Below, one piece after another: positions 1 through 6,469 of a stretch of 6,469 nt of DNA (position 1 is the first letter of the stretch; every line of letters starts with the position of its first letter). Under the pieces are notes generated by a model that saw only the letters and a program-made list of their open reading frames with translations, was not told where the DNA came from and searched no databases. The stretch is from Verrucomicrobiales bacterium. Lineage in GTDB: Bacteria; Verrucomicrobiota; Verrucomicrobiia; Verrucomicrobiales; Akkermansiaceae. The DNA lies in assembly GCA_003527555.1 (NCBI GenBank), contig DPWT01000077.1, positions 1 to 6,469 of the forward strand, read 5' to 3'. The position numbers were made by a program, and so were the translations under genes.

Positions 1-2
1 GC

Positions 3-377
3 CCAAGCCAACCGATTGTGGTGAAGAGAGCTAAGTATATTGCCAAGGTATACGCGTTTTGCCCCGGGCGTGACGTGCGTGTCTCAGTGAATCGTATCAG
101 CAGGCATCGTTTTCAAGATATTCAGCATTCTGAGGTTGTTGTTGGTGGTGCTGGTGATGGGAGGAACGAAATCTTTTATACCATCAAGGACGTGCCCGGC
201 TATATAGGCAAGGATCCACTGACAATCCGAGTATATCTGTTCTCACAGATTAATGGTGTGAAACCCGTGAAAGTATTTCAGTATCAGGTCGAAAAAGGAG
301 AGGTGCCGCATGCCAAGGGTTCCAGTTTTTTCAATGTCGATCGGGCTGTGGCTAGAAAAGTTTTATTGGGCAAGTGA
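3..377 (+). CDS. C-terminal part of an unrecognised protein (5' end outside window)
   Basis: The frame is open from the left edge: codons before the first possible GTG (position 18) read P-S-Q-P-I, so the GTG is probably internal and the gene starts upstream. About 124 residues are visible, ending in a TGA at 375-377. I do not recognise the family. The visible part is hydrophilic, has no membrane segment, and alternates short hydrophobic stretches with glycines and polar turns (for example VVVGGAGDG, LTIRVYLF, VKVFQYQVEKG), which suggests a beta-rich, possibly extracytoplasmic domain. The tail is basic (VARKVLLGK). It is separated from the heme operon by 192 bp, so a functional link is not implied. 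It could also be a short complete protein starting at 18, but the open frame to the left argues against that. Coding status is fairly likely from length and composition; function is unknown. Confidence 0.55.
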   Translation, partial: PSQPIVVKRAKYIAKVYAFCPGRDVRVSVNRISRHRFQDIQHSEVVVGGAGDGRNEIFYTIKDVPGYIGKDPLTIRVYLFSQINGVKPVKVFQYQVEKGEVPHAKGSSFFNVDRAVARKVLLGK

Positions 378-569
378 TGCGCAGGTGGTTAGGTTCTAGA
401 GGGCGATAGGTTCTAATAACCATAAGCCTCTGGGTTAACCGTGAGTCACAATGTCTCAGCCATAGAGATGACGCAGGCAATCAATTCGTTGAAAGTGAGG
501 ACTAATGAGTAAGATTGACAAGTTATCGCCTTGATTTTTTTTGGGCTCGTGTGCATGTAATGTGCTCCG
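378..569 (+). other. Intergenic region/leader upstream of the heme operon
   Basis: This gap precedes the first gene of the operon. It contains a direct repeat TAGGTTCTA (390-398 and 407-415), a palindrome GGTTAACC (433-440), a TTGACA hexamer (515-520) resembling a -35 box but without a good -10 at standard spacing, and a run of eight T (535-542). Bases 400-409 can pair with 523-532 (ten pairs including two G-U), so a long-range stem would end two bases before the T run. No tRNA or other known RNA family is recognisable. The promoter of the operon presumably lies here, but I cannot place it confidently. Confidence 0.4.
400..542 (+). promoter_or_regulatory. Possible structured leader/attenuator (weak)
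   Basis: GGCGATA (402-408) is perfectly complementary to TATCGCC (524-530), and the stem extends by G-U and A-U pairs to 400-409/523-532. The stem is followed by GA and eight T. Inside it, TAACC (417-421) can pair with GGTTA (433-437). A competing small hairpin, CAAG (519-522) with CTTG (530-533), would exclude the long stem and also sits directly before the T run. This is the geometry of an alternative-fold attenuator, but a 7-base complement is expected about once by chance in a region this size, so the support is thin without covariation. Confidence 0.2.
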
Positions 570-1340
570 ATGGATAGGTGGATACTATTTACTGCTGTTC
601 TTCTGGCCGCCGCTGCAGCCCTGCATGGCGCTAGATATTTGTCGCGTGGGAAACGTTCTCGTTGGACGGTTATGTGGATGCTCGGCTCGTTTGCCTGCCA
701 GTTTATTGTATTGGGTTTGCGGAGCGAGCTACGTGGCAGTTGTCCACTCGGCGATATAGGCGAAATGTTTATCTTTGCGTCGTGGGCGCTAACGATGTGT
801 TACCTTGCTGTGGGATCGGTTTTTAGACTCTCTCTTTTGGGTGTTTTTACCGCGCCTCTGGTTTGTTTTTTACTCTCAATGGCTTTGGTTCCAGGTATGT
901 TAGAAAGTAATCCGCTGAGTGCAAATCACATCGATGGTTGGAGGGAGTCGCATGCTGCGTTTTCCGTGTTAGCATATGGTGCACTTGGGCTGGCGGCAGT
1001 TTCAGCAGTTATGTTTTTAGTGCTGGATCAACAACTCAAGGAAGGTGATTTTGCGAAGGGTTTATTTAGAAATCTTCCTCCTGTTAACGAGCTTGGTTTG
1101 GTTGTTCGTAGGTTGCTCTGGCTAGGGTTGTTTTTGCTTACCCTTGGCGTTATCAGTGGTTTGGTGATGAAAGCTTCAGGTGACTCACAATCGAGACACT
1201 TATTTGCTGCTGCAGGTCAATGGGTTGCATACTTGTTACTTTTATTTATATCGGCTTGGCGGGGGTTGCCACTTAAGCGTTTTGCTATTGCGACTGTGAT
1301 TTTGTTTTTCTGTTCATTACTGATATTCGCACTGCTGTAG
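570..1340 (+). CDS. CcsA/YpjD/HemX-type integral membrane protein (cytochrome c assembly family)
   Basis: A 256-residue protein with about eight predicted membrane helices (roughly 4-22, 32-51, 65-83, 88-107, 129-151, 180-200, 212-230, 236-256). The middle resembles YpjD/HemX proteins: a helix beginning ESHAAFSVLAYGAL (126-139), a loop with LKEG (156-159) and NLPP (168-171), then a helix ending in SGLV and a late W-V-x-Y-L-L-L-L...W-R-G stretch (218-231). The tryptophan-rich WWD motif of true heme-handling CcsA/CcmC proteins is not visible, which favours the YpjD/HemX branch over a cytochrome c synthase subunit. Length fits that branch. In Bacillus, HemX lowers the steady-state level of HemA; here hemA starts 6 nt after the stop, so a similar role is a reasonable inference. 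ATG 570 is chosen because the first helix begins immediately after it; no Shine-Dalgarno motif precedes it. First gene of the operon. Confidence 0.8.
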   Translation: MDRWILFTAVLLAAAAALHGARYLSRGKRSRWTVMWMLGSFACQFIVLGLRSELRGSCPLGDIGEMFIFASWALTMCYLAVGSVFRLSLLGVFTAPLVCFLLSMALVPGMLESNPLSANHIDGWRESHAAFSVLAYGALGLAAVSAVMFLVLDQQLKEGDFAKGLFRNLPPVNELGLVVRRLLWLGLFLLTLGVISGLVMKASGDSQSRHLFAAAGQWVAYLLLLFISAWRGLPLKRFAIATVILFFCSLLIFALL

Positions 1341-1346
1341 TTTTTT

Positions 1347-2327
1347 ATGGATCTCATCTGCATGGGTTTGAATCATGAAGCCGCACCAGTACAGGTGCGG
1401 GAGCATTTCGCTGTAGAGGCTGATGAGCAAGGGGTTCGTGCTAGAGAAATCATAGCGTTGAGCACTATTGCAGAGTCTGTTGTGATTTCTACGTGTAACC
1501 GTATGGAGGTTTATGTTGCCGCCGAGCAAGCAGACAGGGGTATTGAGTATCTTACTGCCTACCTTGCGAAGAATCGTGATCAAGAGCGGATGAATTACCT
1601 CTACACGAAGTCTGGAGAGGATGTTAAGAGGCATCTCTTCAAGCTTGTAAGTGGTCTAGATTCCATGGTGCTTGGGGAAACGGAGATTTTTGGTCAAGTG
1701 AAGCAAGCGTATAAGCAGGCGCTGGAGGCAGGGGCAACCAAGGGTGTGCTCAATAAGTTGTTTCAGAAATCATTTGCTGTAGGTAAGCGAGTGCGCACTC
1801 ACACACGTATTCAGATGGGGCAGACATCAGTGGGCAATGTTGCTGTGGATCTTGCAGAAAAAATATTTGGTAAACTTAAGGGAAGCGAAGTCATGGTGAT
1901 AGGGGCTGGAGAGACAAGTCGCTTGGTTGCCAAGAGTATGATGTCACGAGGTGCGAGTGGGTTGACCGTGACAAACCGGACAATGAGTAAAGCGGAAGAC
2001 CTAGCGGCCGAATTAGATGGCACAGCCGTGCCATTCGACCAATGGGAAAATGTACTGTCACGAGTGGATATAATCGTTTCCTCTACTGGATCCTCAGAGC
2101 CTGTTCTCAAGGCAGCTCAGATACAGGCAGTGAGAAGAAAACGTAAATACCGCCCACTTTTCATTATAGATATAGCTGTGCCGCGTGATATTGAGGCTGC
2201 CGTCAGCGAAATTGATGAAGTCTATCTTTACGATATCGACAAGCTGCAGCACCTTGCTGAGGAGGCTAGAGAGTCCCGTGAACATCAGGTGCGTCTTTGT
2301 GAAAAAATTATCGAGCAAGAATTATGA
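1347..2327 (+). CDS. hemA: Glutamyl-tRNA reductase, short form without dimerisation domain
   Basis: Reduces glutamyl-tRNA(Glu) with NADPH to glutamate-1-semialdehyde, the first committed step of C5-pathway tetrapyrrole synthesis, in the cytoplasm. The catalytic domain carries the nucleophilic cysteine in STCNRMEVYV (Cys50, the same number as in E. coli) and the HLFKLVSGLDSMVLGETEI block (96-114, with conserved His96). The NADPH domain has VIGAGETSRLVA (184-195) and TNRT (209-212), followed by IDIAVPRDIE (274-283). The protein ends at residue 326, within the long spinal helix (LAEEARES...IIEQEL), whereas typical bacterial enzymes are about 410-450 residues and continue into a C-terminal dimerisation domain. 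That domain is absent and not recoverable downstream, since hemC overlaps the stop by 4 nt (ATGA). The start gives the usual N-terminus MDLICMGLNHEAAP. No Shine-Dalgarno is visible; translation is probably coupled to the upstream gene. Confidence 0.96.
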   Translation: MDLICMGLNHEAAPVQVREHFAVEADEQGVRAREIIALSTIAESVVISTCNRMEVYVAAEQADRGIEYLTAYLAKNRDQERMNYLYTKSGEDVKRHLFKLVSGLDSMVLGETEIFGQVKQAYKQALEAGATKGVLNKLFQKSFAVGKRVRTHTRIQMGQTSVGNVAVDLAEKIFGKLKGSEVMVIGAGETSRLVAKSMMSRGASGLTVTNRTMSKAEDLAAELDGTAVPFDQWENVLSRVDIIVSSTGSSEPVLKAAQIQAVRRKRKYRPLFIIDIAVPRDIEAAVSEIDEVYLYDIDKLQHLAEEARESREHQVRLCEKIIEQEL

Positions 2328-3250
2328 AACCACTTATTATCGGAACCCGAGGGAGTGCATTGGCTCTTGTGCAGGCAGAAATGACTGAAAAGGCACTTGC
2401 TGAGGTATTTCCAGGCAGGCAGGTGATTCGCAAGGTCATCAAGACAACGGGTGACAGAAGGACAGATGTGCCGCTGTCACAGGTAGCGAAATCTGAAGGG
2501 GTGTTAGATAAGGGGGTGTTCACAAAGGAACTGGAAACTGCGTTAGAAAATGATGAGATAGATCTGGCTGTTCATAGCATGAAGGATGTGCCGACTGTGC
2601 TAGCGCCGCACTTTGACATTACGGGTGTATTAGAGCGTGCTCCTGTTAGGGATGTTTTGCTTAGTAAAACAGGTGGTGGTCTTAGCGGGCTCAAAGAGAA
2701 TGCGGTGGTTGCCACGAGTAGTGTGCGCCGCCAGAGAGAGTTGCTCCACTTGCGGCCAGACCTCCAGCTTGTCGATATCCGTGGCAACGTGCCCACGCGT
2801 ATAAAAAAGCTTGCGGAGAACCCAGGGCTGGATGGCATCATGCTTGCCGAGGCTGGGCTTGTTAGGCTCGGGTATGATATTGATAGTGAGCTGGCTGATG
2901 GGATTTTTGCTCATGCGCTTGAGCCAGATGTTTTTCTTCCCGCGGCAGGGCAGGGTATCGTTGGGTTTGAAACGCGAGTGGGTGATGACAATGCTACCGC
3001 AGCCGCAATCGCGATTACGCACACGCATTCCCTGATTCAGAGCCGTGCTGAACGAGAGTTCTTGCGATTGTTAGATGCTGGTTGCCATACTCCTGTTGGT
3101 GTTCATACCGTAATAAATAGAGGTTATCTTTCGATGTCGGCTCGTGTGTTTGATGAGGATGGTAACGACGCGCCGAAGGAAGCATCGTTCGAGGGTCTTG
3201 TTACTGAGCCGGAGCAAACGGCAGCGCAGCTCTATTCTCTAATTTTATGA
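2324..3250 (+). CDS. hemC: Porphobilinogen deaminase (hydroxymethylbilane synthase)
   Basis: Polymerises four porphobilinogen molecules into the linear tetrapyrrole hydroxymethylbilane in the cytoplasm, handing it to the HemD domain encoded next. Length is 308 residues, normal for the family. Domain 1 opens with IIGTRGSALALVQAE (5-19) and holds the catalytic aspartate in HSMKDVPT (Asp88, equivalent to E. coli Asp84). The arginine-rich substrate/cofactor site appears as ATSSVRRQRELL (130-141) and DIRGNVPTRIKKL (151-163), and PAAGQGIVGFE (206-216) is the domain-2 signature. The dipyrromethane cofactor cysteine is Cys254 in LDAGCHTPVGVH; the more usual form is GCQVPIG. All key residues are present, so the enzyme should be active. 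The start ATG shares the ATGA with the hemA stop, and the gene's own stop overlaps the next start in the same way, so translational coupling is likely. Confidence 0.97.
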   Translation: MKPLIIGTRGSALALVQAEMTEKALAEVFPGRQVIRKVIKTTGDRRTDVPLSQVAKSEGVLDKGVFTKELETALENDEIDLAVHSMKDVPTVLAPHFDITGVLERAPVRDVLLSKTGGGLSGLKENAVVATSSVRRQRELLHLRPDLQLVDIRGNVPTRIKKLAENPGLDGIMLAEAGLVRLGYDIDSELADGIFAHALEPDVFLPAAGQGIVGFETRVGDDNATAAAIAITHTHSLIQSRAEREFLRLLDAGCHTPVGVHTVINRGYLSMSARVFDEDGNDAPKEASFEGLVTEPEQTAAQLYSLIL

Positions 3251-4752
3251 TGAGTGGTATCTGTTATCTTGTTGGTGCTGGGCCGGGAGATCCGGGATTG
3301 GTAACACTGAAGGCGCGTGATTGTATCTCGCAAGCAGACGTGCTGATTTATGATGCCTTAAGTAGCGCGGAACTTCTCACATGGGCGCCGGAGGACTGCG
3401 ACAAGATTGATGTCGGCAAACGTGCGGCAAGCCACAAAATGCCGCAGGATAAAATTAACGAGTTGCTAGTAGCAAAAACTCGCGAAGCTAAAACAGTAGT
3501 TAGGCTCAAAGGTGGGGACCCGATGATTTTTGGACGAGGAGGTGAGGAAGCTGCCGCTTTGGCTGAGGCGGGTATGAAGTTCGAAATCGTTCCGGGAATA
3601 TCATCAGCACTGGCAGGCCCTGTGTATGCTGGTATTCCACTCACACACCGTGATTATGGTTCCACCCTGACGATTTTTTCCGGTCACGAGGCAGATGACA
3701 AATCGGAAGCAACGCTTGATTTTCAGGCACTCGCAAAAGCACCGGGAACCAAGGTGTTTCTTATGGGGGTATCGAGATTAGGATATAACTGTGAAAAACT
3801 CATTGCGCACGGTGCTGATCCAGCTACGCCTATCGCACTGACACGCTGGGCGACGACGGGGAGACAGCGCACTATCACAGGAACGTTAGAAACTATCGAA
3901 GATATTGCGCAGCAGGAAAATTTTAAGGCTCCAGCTGTGGGCGTCATAGGAAACATAATCAAAGAAATGAAAAAAATACACTGGTATGAGGATCGCCCGT
4001 TGCAGGGAAAGCGTATTGTAGTTACTCGCAGTCAAGAGCAAGCACCTGAACTTGTCAGGAAGCTGTCTGACCTTGGCGCAGATGTAATAGAACTGCCCGT
4101 GTTGAAAATTTGTGATCCTGTGAACAAGATGGAGTTTGCAGAAGGTGTTGCAAATGTGCACACCTACGATTGGTTAGTTTTCAGTAGTACTAATGGTGTG
4201 CGCCGTTTTTTCGATGCTTTTTTTGCCACGTATAAGGATGCTCGTAGCATTGGTGGGGTGCGTATTGCTGCTGTGGGTCCTGGCACAAAAAAAGCCATTG
4301 AGGACTACCGTTTCGCCGTTGACCTCGTGCCAGAACGCCATATCGCTGAGGGTTTGTTAGATTCATTTAGAAATGACTATGATGTCGACAGCCAAACCAT
4401 CTTGTGGGTGCGGCCTGAGAATGCGCGTTCAATTTTGTCGGATGGATTGACTGAGATGAGAGCTATTGTTGATGAGTGTATCGCTTATCGTATTGAGTCA
4501 GAAGCCGAGGACCCTACGGGTGCGGCCGCCCGTTTCTCTGATAAAGGAGCTGATATAGTTACATTTACTAGTTCATCCACTGCACAGTATTTTCACGCTC
4601 TTGAGTTACCTTGGCCGGATGAGTGTAAGGCGGCAAGTATCGGTCCAATTACCACGGCTAAACTAAAAGAGCTTGGAGAACAGAAGATCATTCAAGCGGA
4701 AGCACATAGTATAGATGGTTTGGTGGAGGCGATTGTGAGTGAGCTAGTGTAA
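3247..4752 (+). CDS. cobA-hemD: Fused uroporphyrinogen-III C-methyltransferase / uroporphyrinogen-III synthase
   Basis: A 501-residue two-domain enzyme. Residues about 3-245 are a SAM-dependent uroporphyrinogen-III methyltransferase (SUMT), which makes precorrin-2 for siroheme and cobalamin. It has YLVGAGPGDPGLVTLKARD (7-25), VVRLKGGDPMIFGRGGEE (84-101), VPGISSALAGPVYAGIPLTHR (115-135, SAM/substrate loops) and the late ATTGRQRTITGTL (202-214). Residues about 250-501 are uroporphyrinogen-III synthase, which cyclises hydroxymethylbilane with inversion of ring D: GKRIVVTRSQEQ (254-265), WLVFSSTNGV (309-318), AAVGPGT (341-347), VTFTSSST (438-445), SIGPITT (464-470). One polypeptide thus makes uroporphyrinogen III and can divert it from heme to siroheme/B12. 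There is no separate precorrin-2 dehydrogenase/chelatase domain. ATG 3247 overlaps the hemC stop (ATGA); ATG 3250, one codon later, is an equally possible start. Such fusions are known in several phyla, including Firmicutes and PVC bacteria. Last gene of the operon. Confidence 0.96.
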   Translation: MMSGICYLVGAGPGDPGLVTLKARDCISQADVLIYDALSSAELLTWAPEDCDKIDVGKRAASHKMPQDKINELLVAKTREAKTVVRLKGGDPMIFGRGGEEAAALAEAGMKFEIVPGISSALAGPVYAGIPLTHRDYGSTLTIFSGHEADDKSEATLDFQALAKAPGTKVFLMGVSRLGYNCEKLIAHGADPATPIALTRWATTGRQRTITGTLETIEDIAQQENFKAPAVGVIGNIIKEMKKIHWYEDRPLQGKRIVVTRSQEQAPELVRKLSDLGADVIELPVLKICDPVNKMEFAEGVANVHTYDWLVFSSTNGVRRFFDAFFATYKDARSIGGVRIAAVGPGTKKAIEDYRFAVDLVPERHIAEGLLDSFRNDYDVDSQTILWVRPENARSILSDGLTEMRAIVDECIAYRIESEAEDPTGAAARFSDKGADIVTFTSSSTAQYFHALELPWPDECKAASIGPITTAKLKELGEQKIIQAEAHSIDGLVEAIVSELV

Positions 4753-4815
4753 CAGGCAATTTTACTTGTGTCCCCCCATATCTAGCTGGCAGTGTGTATA
4801 TGAATTATTGATGCT
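4753..4815 (+). other. Short gap between cobA-hemD and the symporter gene
   Basis: This 63-bp spacer holds a run of six C (4772-4777) and a TGTGTATATG element (4793-4802) that resembles an extended -10 promoter box, but there is no matching -35 at normal spacing. If it were the promoter, the transcript would have a leader of only a few bases before ATG 4816. I see no hairpin with a T run, so no intrinsic terminator for the heme operon is evident and readthrough into the symporter gene is possible. Confidence 0.3.
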
Positions 4816-6112
4816 ATGAAATCCCACCCACTTGTTTTGTTGTTTCTTCGTTTTTTTTTATTGCCCCTATTTTTGGTCTCCACCGCTCGGGCGGGTGATG
4901 CAACAATGGCACAAAAAATTGATGGCTGGCTTGAGCCGATTGCTAAAGCTGCAGACAGTGCTGTTTTTTACTCATTCAAAGTTGGAGGGCAGAGTTTACC
5001 AATCATTTTATTGATTCTGGGTGGCACGGCGATATTTCTCACAATTTACTTTAAGTTTATTAACATCACCTCTGTGGGGCTGGCAGTGCGAACCGCTCGT
5101 GGCAAGTATACGGATCCTGATGCTCCTGGGCAGATTACCCATTTTCAGGCATTAACGGCGGCACTTTCAGCAACCGTGGGTCTCGGCAATATTGCTGGCG
5201 TGGCAGTGGCGATAGGCATGGGTGGTCCAGGTGCCACATTCTGGATGGTTCTCATGGGGTTGTGTGGAATGACTACTAAGTTTTGTGAGTGCACGCTTGG
5301 CGTGAAATACCGTAAAATCGATGAAAACGGCAAGGTGAGTGGTGGTGCAATGTATTACTTGAGTCGTGGACTGAAGGATAAGGGTTTGGGTGGTGTTGGT
5401 GCAGTGTTAGCAACTTTCTTTGCTGTGATGTGTATTGGTGGGGCTTTGGGTGCAGGAAACATGTTTCAGGTGAATCAAGCTACCGACCAAGTAGTCAGTT
5501 CATTTGGGGTTTTTGACGGCGAAGGCGAGAAGATCTGGTTTGGTGTGATCCTTGCTGTGGCAGTCGGTCTAGTCATCATCGGAGGGATTGTAGTCATAGC
5601 TCGTGTGACTTCGTTTCTGGTCCCCTTTATGTGTGGGATTTATCTCATTGTGGCTTTTATAATCATTGCCACAAACATCGACCAGGTTGGAAGTGCATTG
5701 CAGATGATTGTGCACGGGGCATTCACTCCAATGGCTGTGGGAGGTGGAATTGTAGGTGTGCTAATTCAAGGAATTAAACGTGCGGCATTTTCTAATGAGG
5801 CGGGTGTTGGGTCTGCCCCCATTGCTCACTCAGCGGTGAAAACTCGAAAGCCTGCAAGTGAAGGTCTTGTTGCATTGCTAGAGCCTTTTACAGACACAGT
5901 GATTGTCTGTACCATGACGGCATTGGTGCTCGTGATTACTGGAGTGTGGAAAGTCGATGCCGTGGTCGAGAAAGATGAAATTTTACTGTACAAGACGAAA
6001 GCAATGGTAGAAATAGTAGGCTCTGTCACTCAGGGGGATGAACTTCGAATCATCAGCAAGGAGAAGAAAGATGAGGACAAGAAGTTGGGTGAGCGAAACG
6101 CGAAATTATCGT

Positions 6113-6123
<11 letters not shown>
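4816..6123 (+). pseudogene. AGCS-family sodium:alanine/glycine symporter, 3'-truncated at a 16S rRNA junction
   Basis: An inner-membrane Na+-coupled alanine/glycine carrier of the AGCS (AlsT/DagA/AgcS) family. Family motifs are clear: ALSATVGLGNIAGVAVAIGMGGPGATFW (116-143), MTTKFCECTLGVKYR (152-166), GGAMYYLSRGL (177-187), GALGAGNMFQVNQ (209-221), and the signature RAAFSNEAGVGSAPIAHSA (322-340). The N-terminus (about 6-26) is a signal-peptide-like hydrophobic segment ending TARA-GD. Membrane helices follow up to about 377 (TVIVCTMTALVLVITGVW). After that comes a charged, lysine-rich tail (380-432), and the final codons (Leu-Arg-Arg-stop) are the complement of the 16S rRNA 3' end. Complete family members carry further membrane helices after this point, so the C-terminal part is missing. 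The reading frame is intact up to the junction, so the gene may be whole in its true genome and cut only by a chimeric join. Substrate (alanine, glycine or other) cannot be told from sequence. No Shine-Dalgarno precedes ATG 4816. Confidence 0.85.

Positions 6124-6469
<346 letters not shown>

Noticed and set aside
519..542. Intrinsic terminator from the CAAG/CTTG hairpin plus eight T
   Set aside because: The stem has only four pairs with two G-C, too weak alone for a terminator call; kept only as part of the possible alternative-fold leader.
515..543. Sigma-70-like promoter using TTGACA at 515-520
   Set aside because: The position 17 nt downstream reads TTTTGG, not a -10 box, and nearby alternatives have poor spacing; noted in the gap description but not called as a promoter.
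541..759. 72-codon cysteine-rich plus-strand frame overlapping the start of the ccsA-like gene
   Set aside because: It is the alternative frame of the membrane gene, whose helices and family match make the 570 frame the real one.
1317..1634. 105-codon minus-strand open frame across the ccsA-like/hemA boundary
   Set aside because: Antisense to conserved hemA sequence, including the catalytic cysteine region; no independent coding signal.
2630..3028. 132-codon minus-strand open frame opposite hemC
   Set aside because: It is antisense to a gene with all catalytic motifs intact, and its translation shows no family features; a frame shadow.
4800..4818. Tiny upstream reading frames (ATG at 4800 and 4811) before the symporter start
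   Set aside because: Only three and two codons long, with no ribosome binding site; expected by chance in AT-rich spacer.

Overview
The window holds a tetrapyrrole (heme/siroheme) biosynthesis operon, an AGCS-family amino-acid symporter gene, and the 3' end of a 16S rRNA gene that meets the symporter gene head-on. From left to right: the tail of an unrecognised protein (to 377); a 192-bp gap (378-569) with possible leader-RNA structure; a CcsA/YpjD/HemX-type membrane protein (570-1340); a short glutamyl-tRNA reductase, hemA (1347-2327); porphobilinogen deaminase, hemC (2324-3250); a fused uroporphyrinogen-III methyltransferase/uroporphyrinogen-III synthase, cobA-hemD (3247-4752); a 63-bp gap; an AGCS symporter reading frame (4816-6123); and 16S rRNA on the minus strand (about 6113 to the right edge).

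The four central genes form one tight co-directional unit: 6 nt between ccsA-like and hemA, then two 4-nt ATGA stop/start overlaps. Together they cover glutamyl-tRNA to glutamate-1-semialdehyde (HemA), porphobilinogen to hydroxymethylbilane (HemC), and ring closure to uroporphyrinogen III plus its methylation to precorrin-2 (CobA-HemD). HemL and HemB, which supply the steps in between, are not in the window. The unit therefore feeds both heme and siroheme/cobalamin. The leading membrane gene fits the recurrent pairing of HemX/CcsA-like proteins with hemA.

Organism: the protein-coding part looks to me like a Verrucomicrobia/PVC-type bacterium. The reasons are the ccsA-hemA-hemC-cobA/hemD order, the HemA without a dimerisation domain, the lack of Shine-Dalgarno motifs, and middling GC. 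This is recall, not a search. The 16S fragment instead looks beta/gammaproteobacterial in helix 44 and its surroundings. The symporter frame runs directly into the complement of the mature 16S 3' end and stops inside the anti-Shine-Dalgarno sequence, without its last membrane segments. The simplest reading is a chimeric join (assembly or cloning artefact) at or just before position 6112. A real rearrangement is less likely.

I see no mobile element, CRISPR array, tRNA or convincing novel system. The observations most worth checking are the symporter/16S junction, the shortened HemA, and the possible structured leader before the operon.
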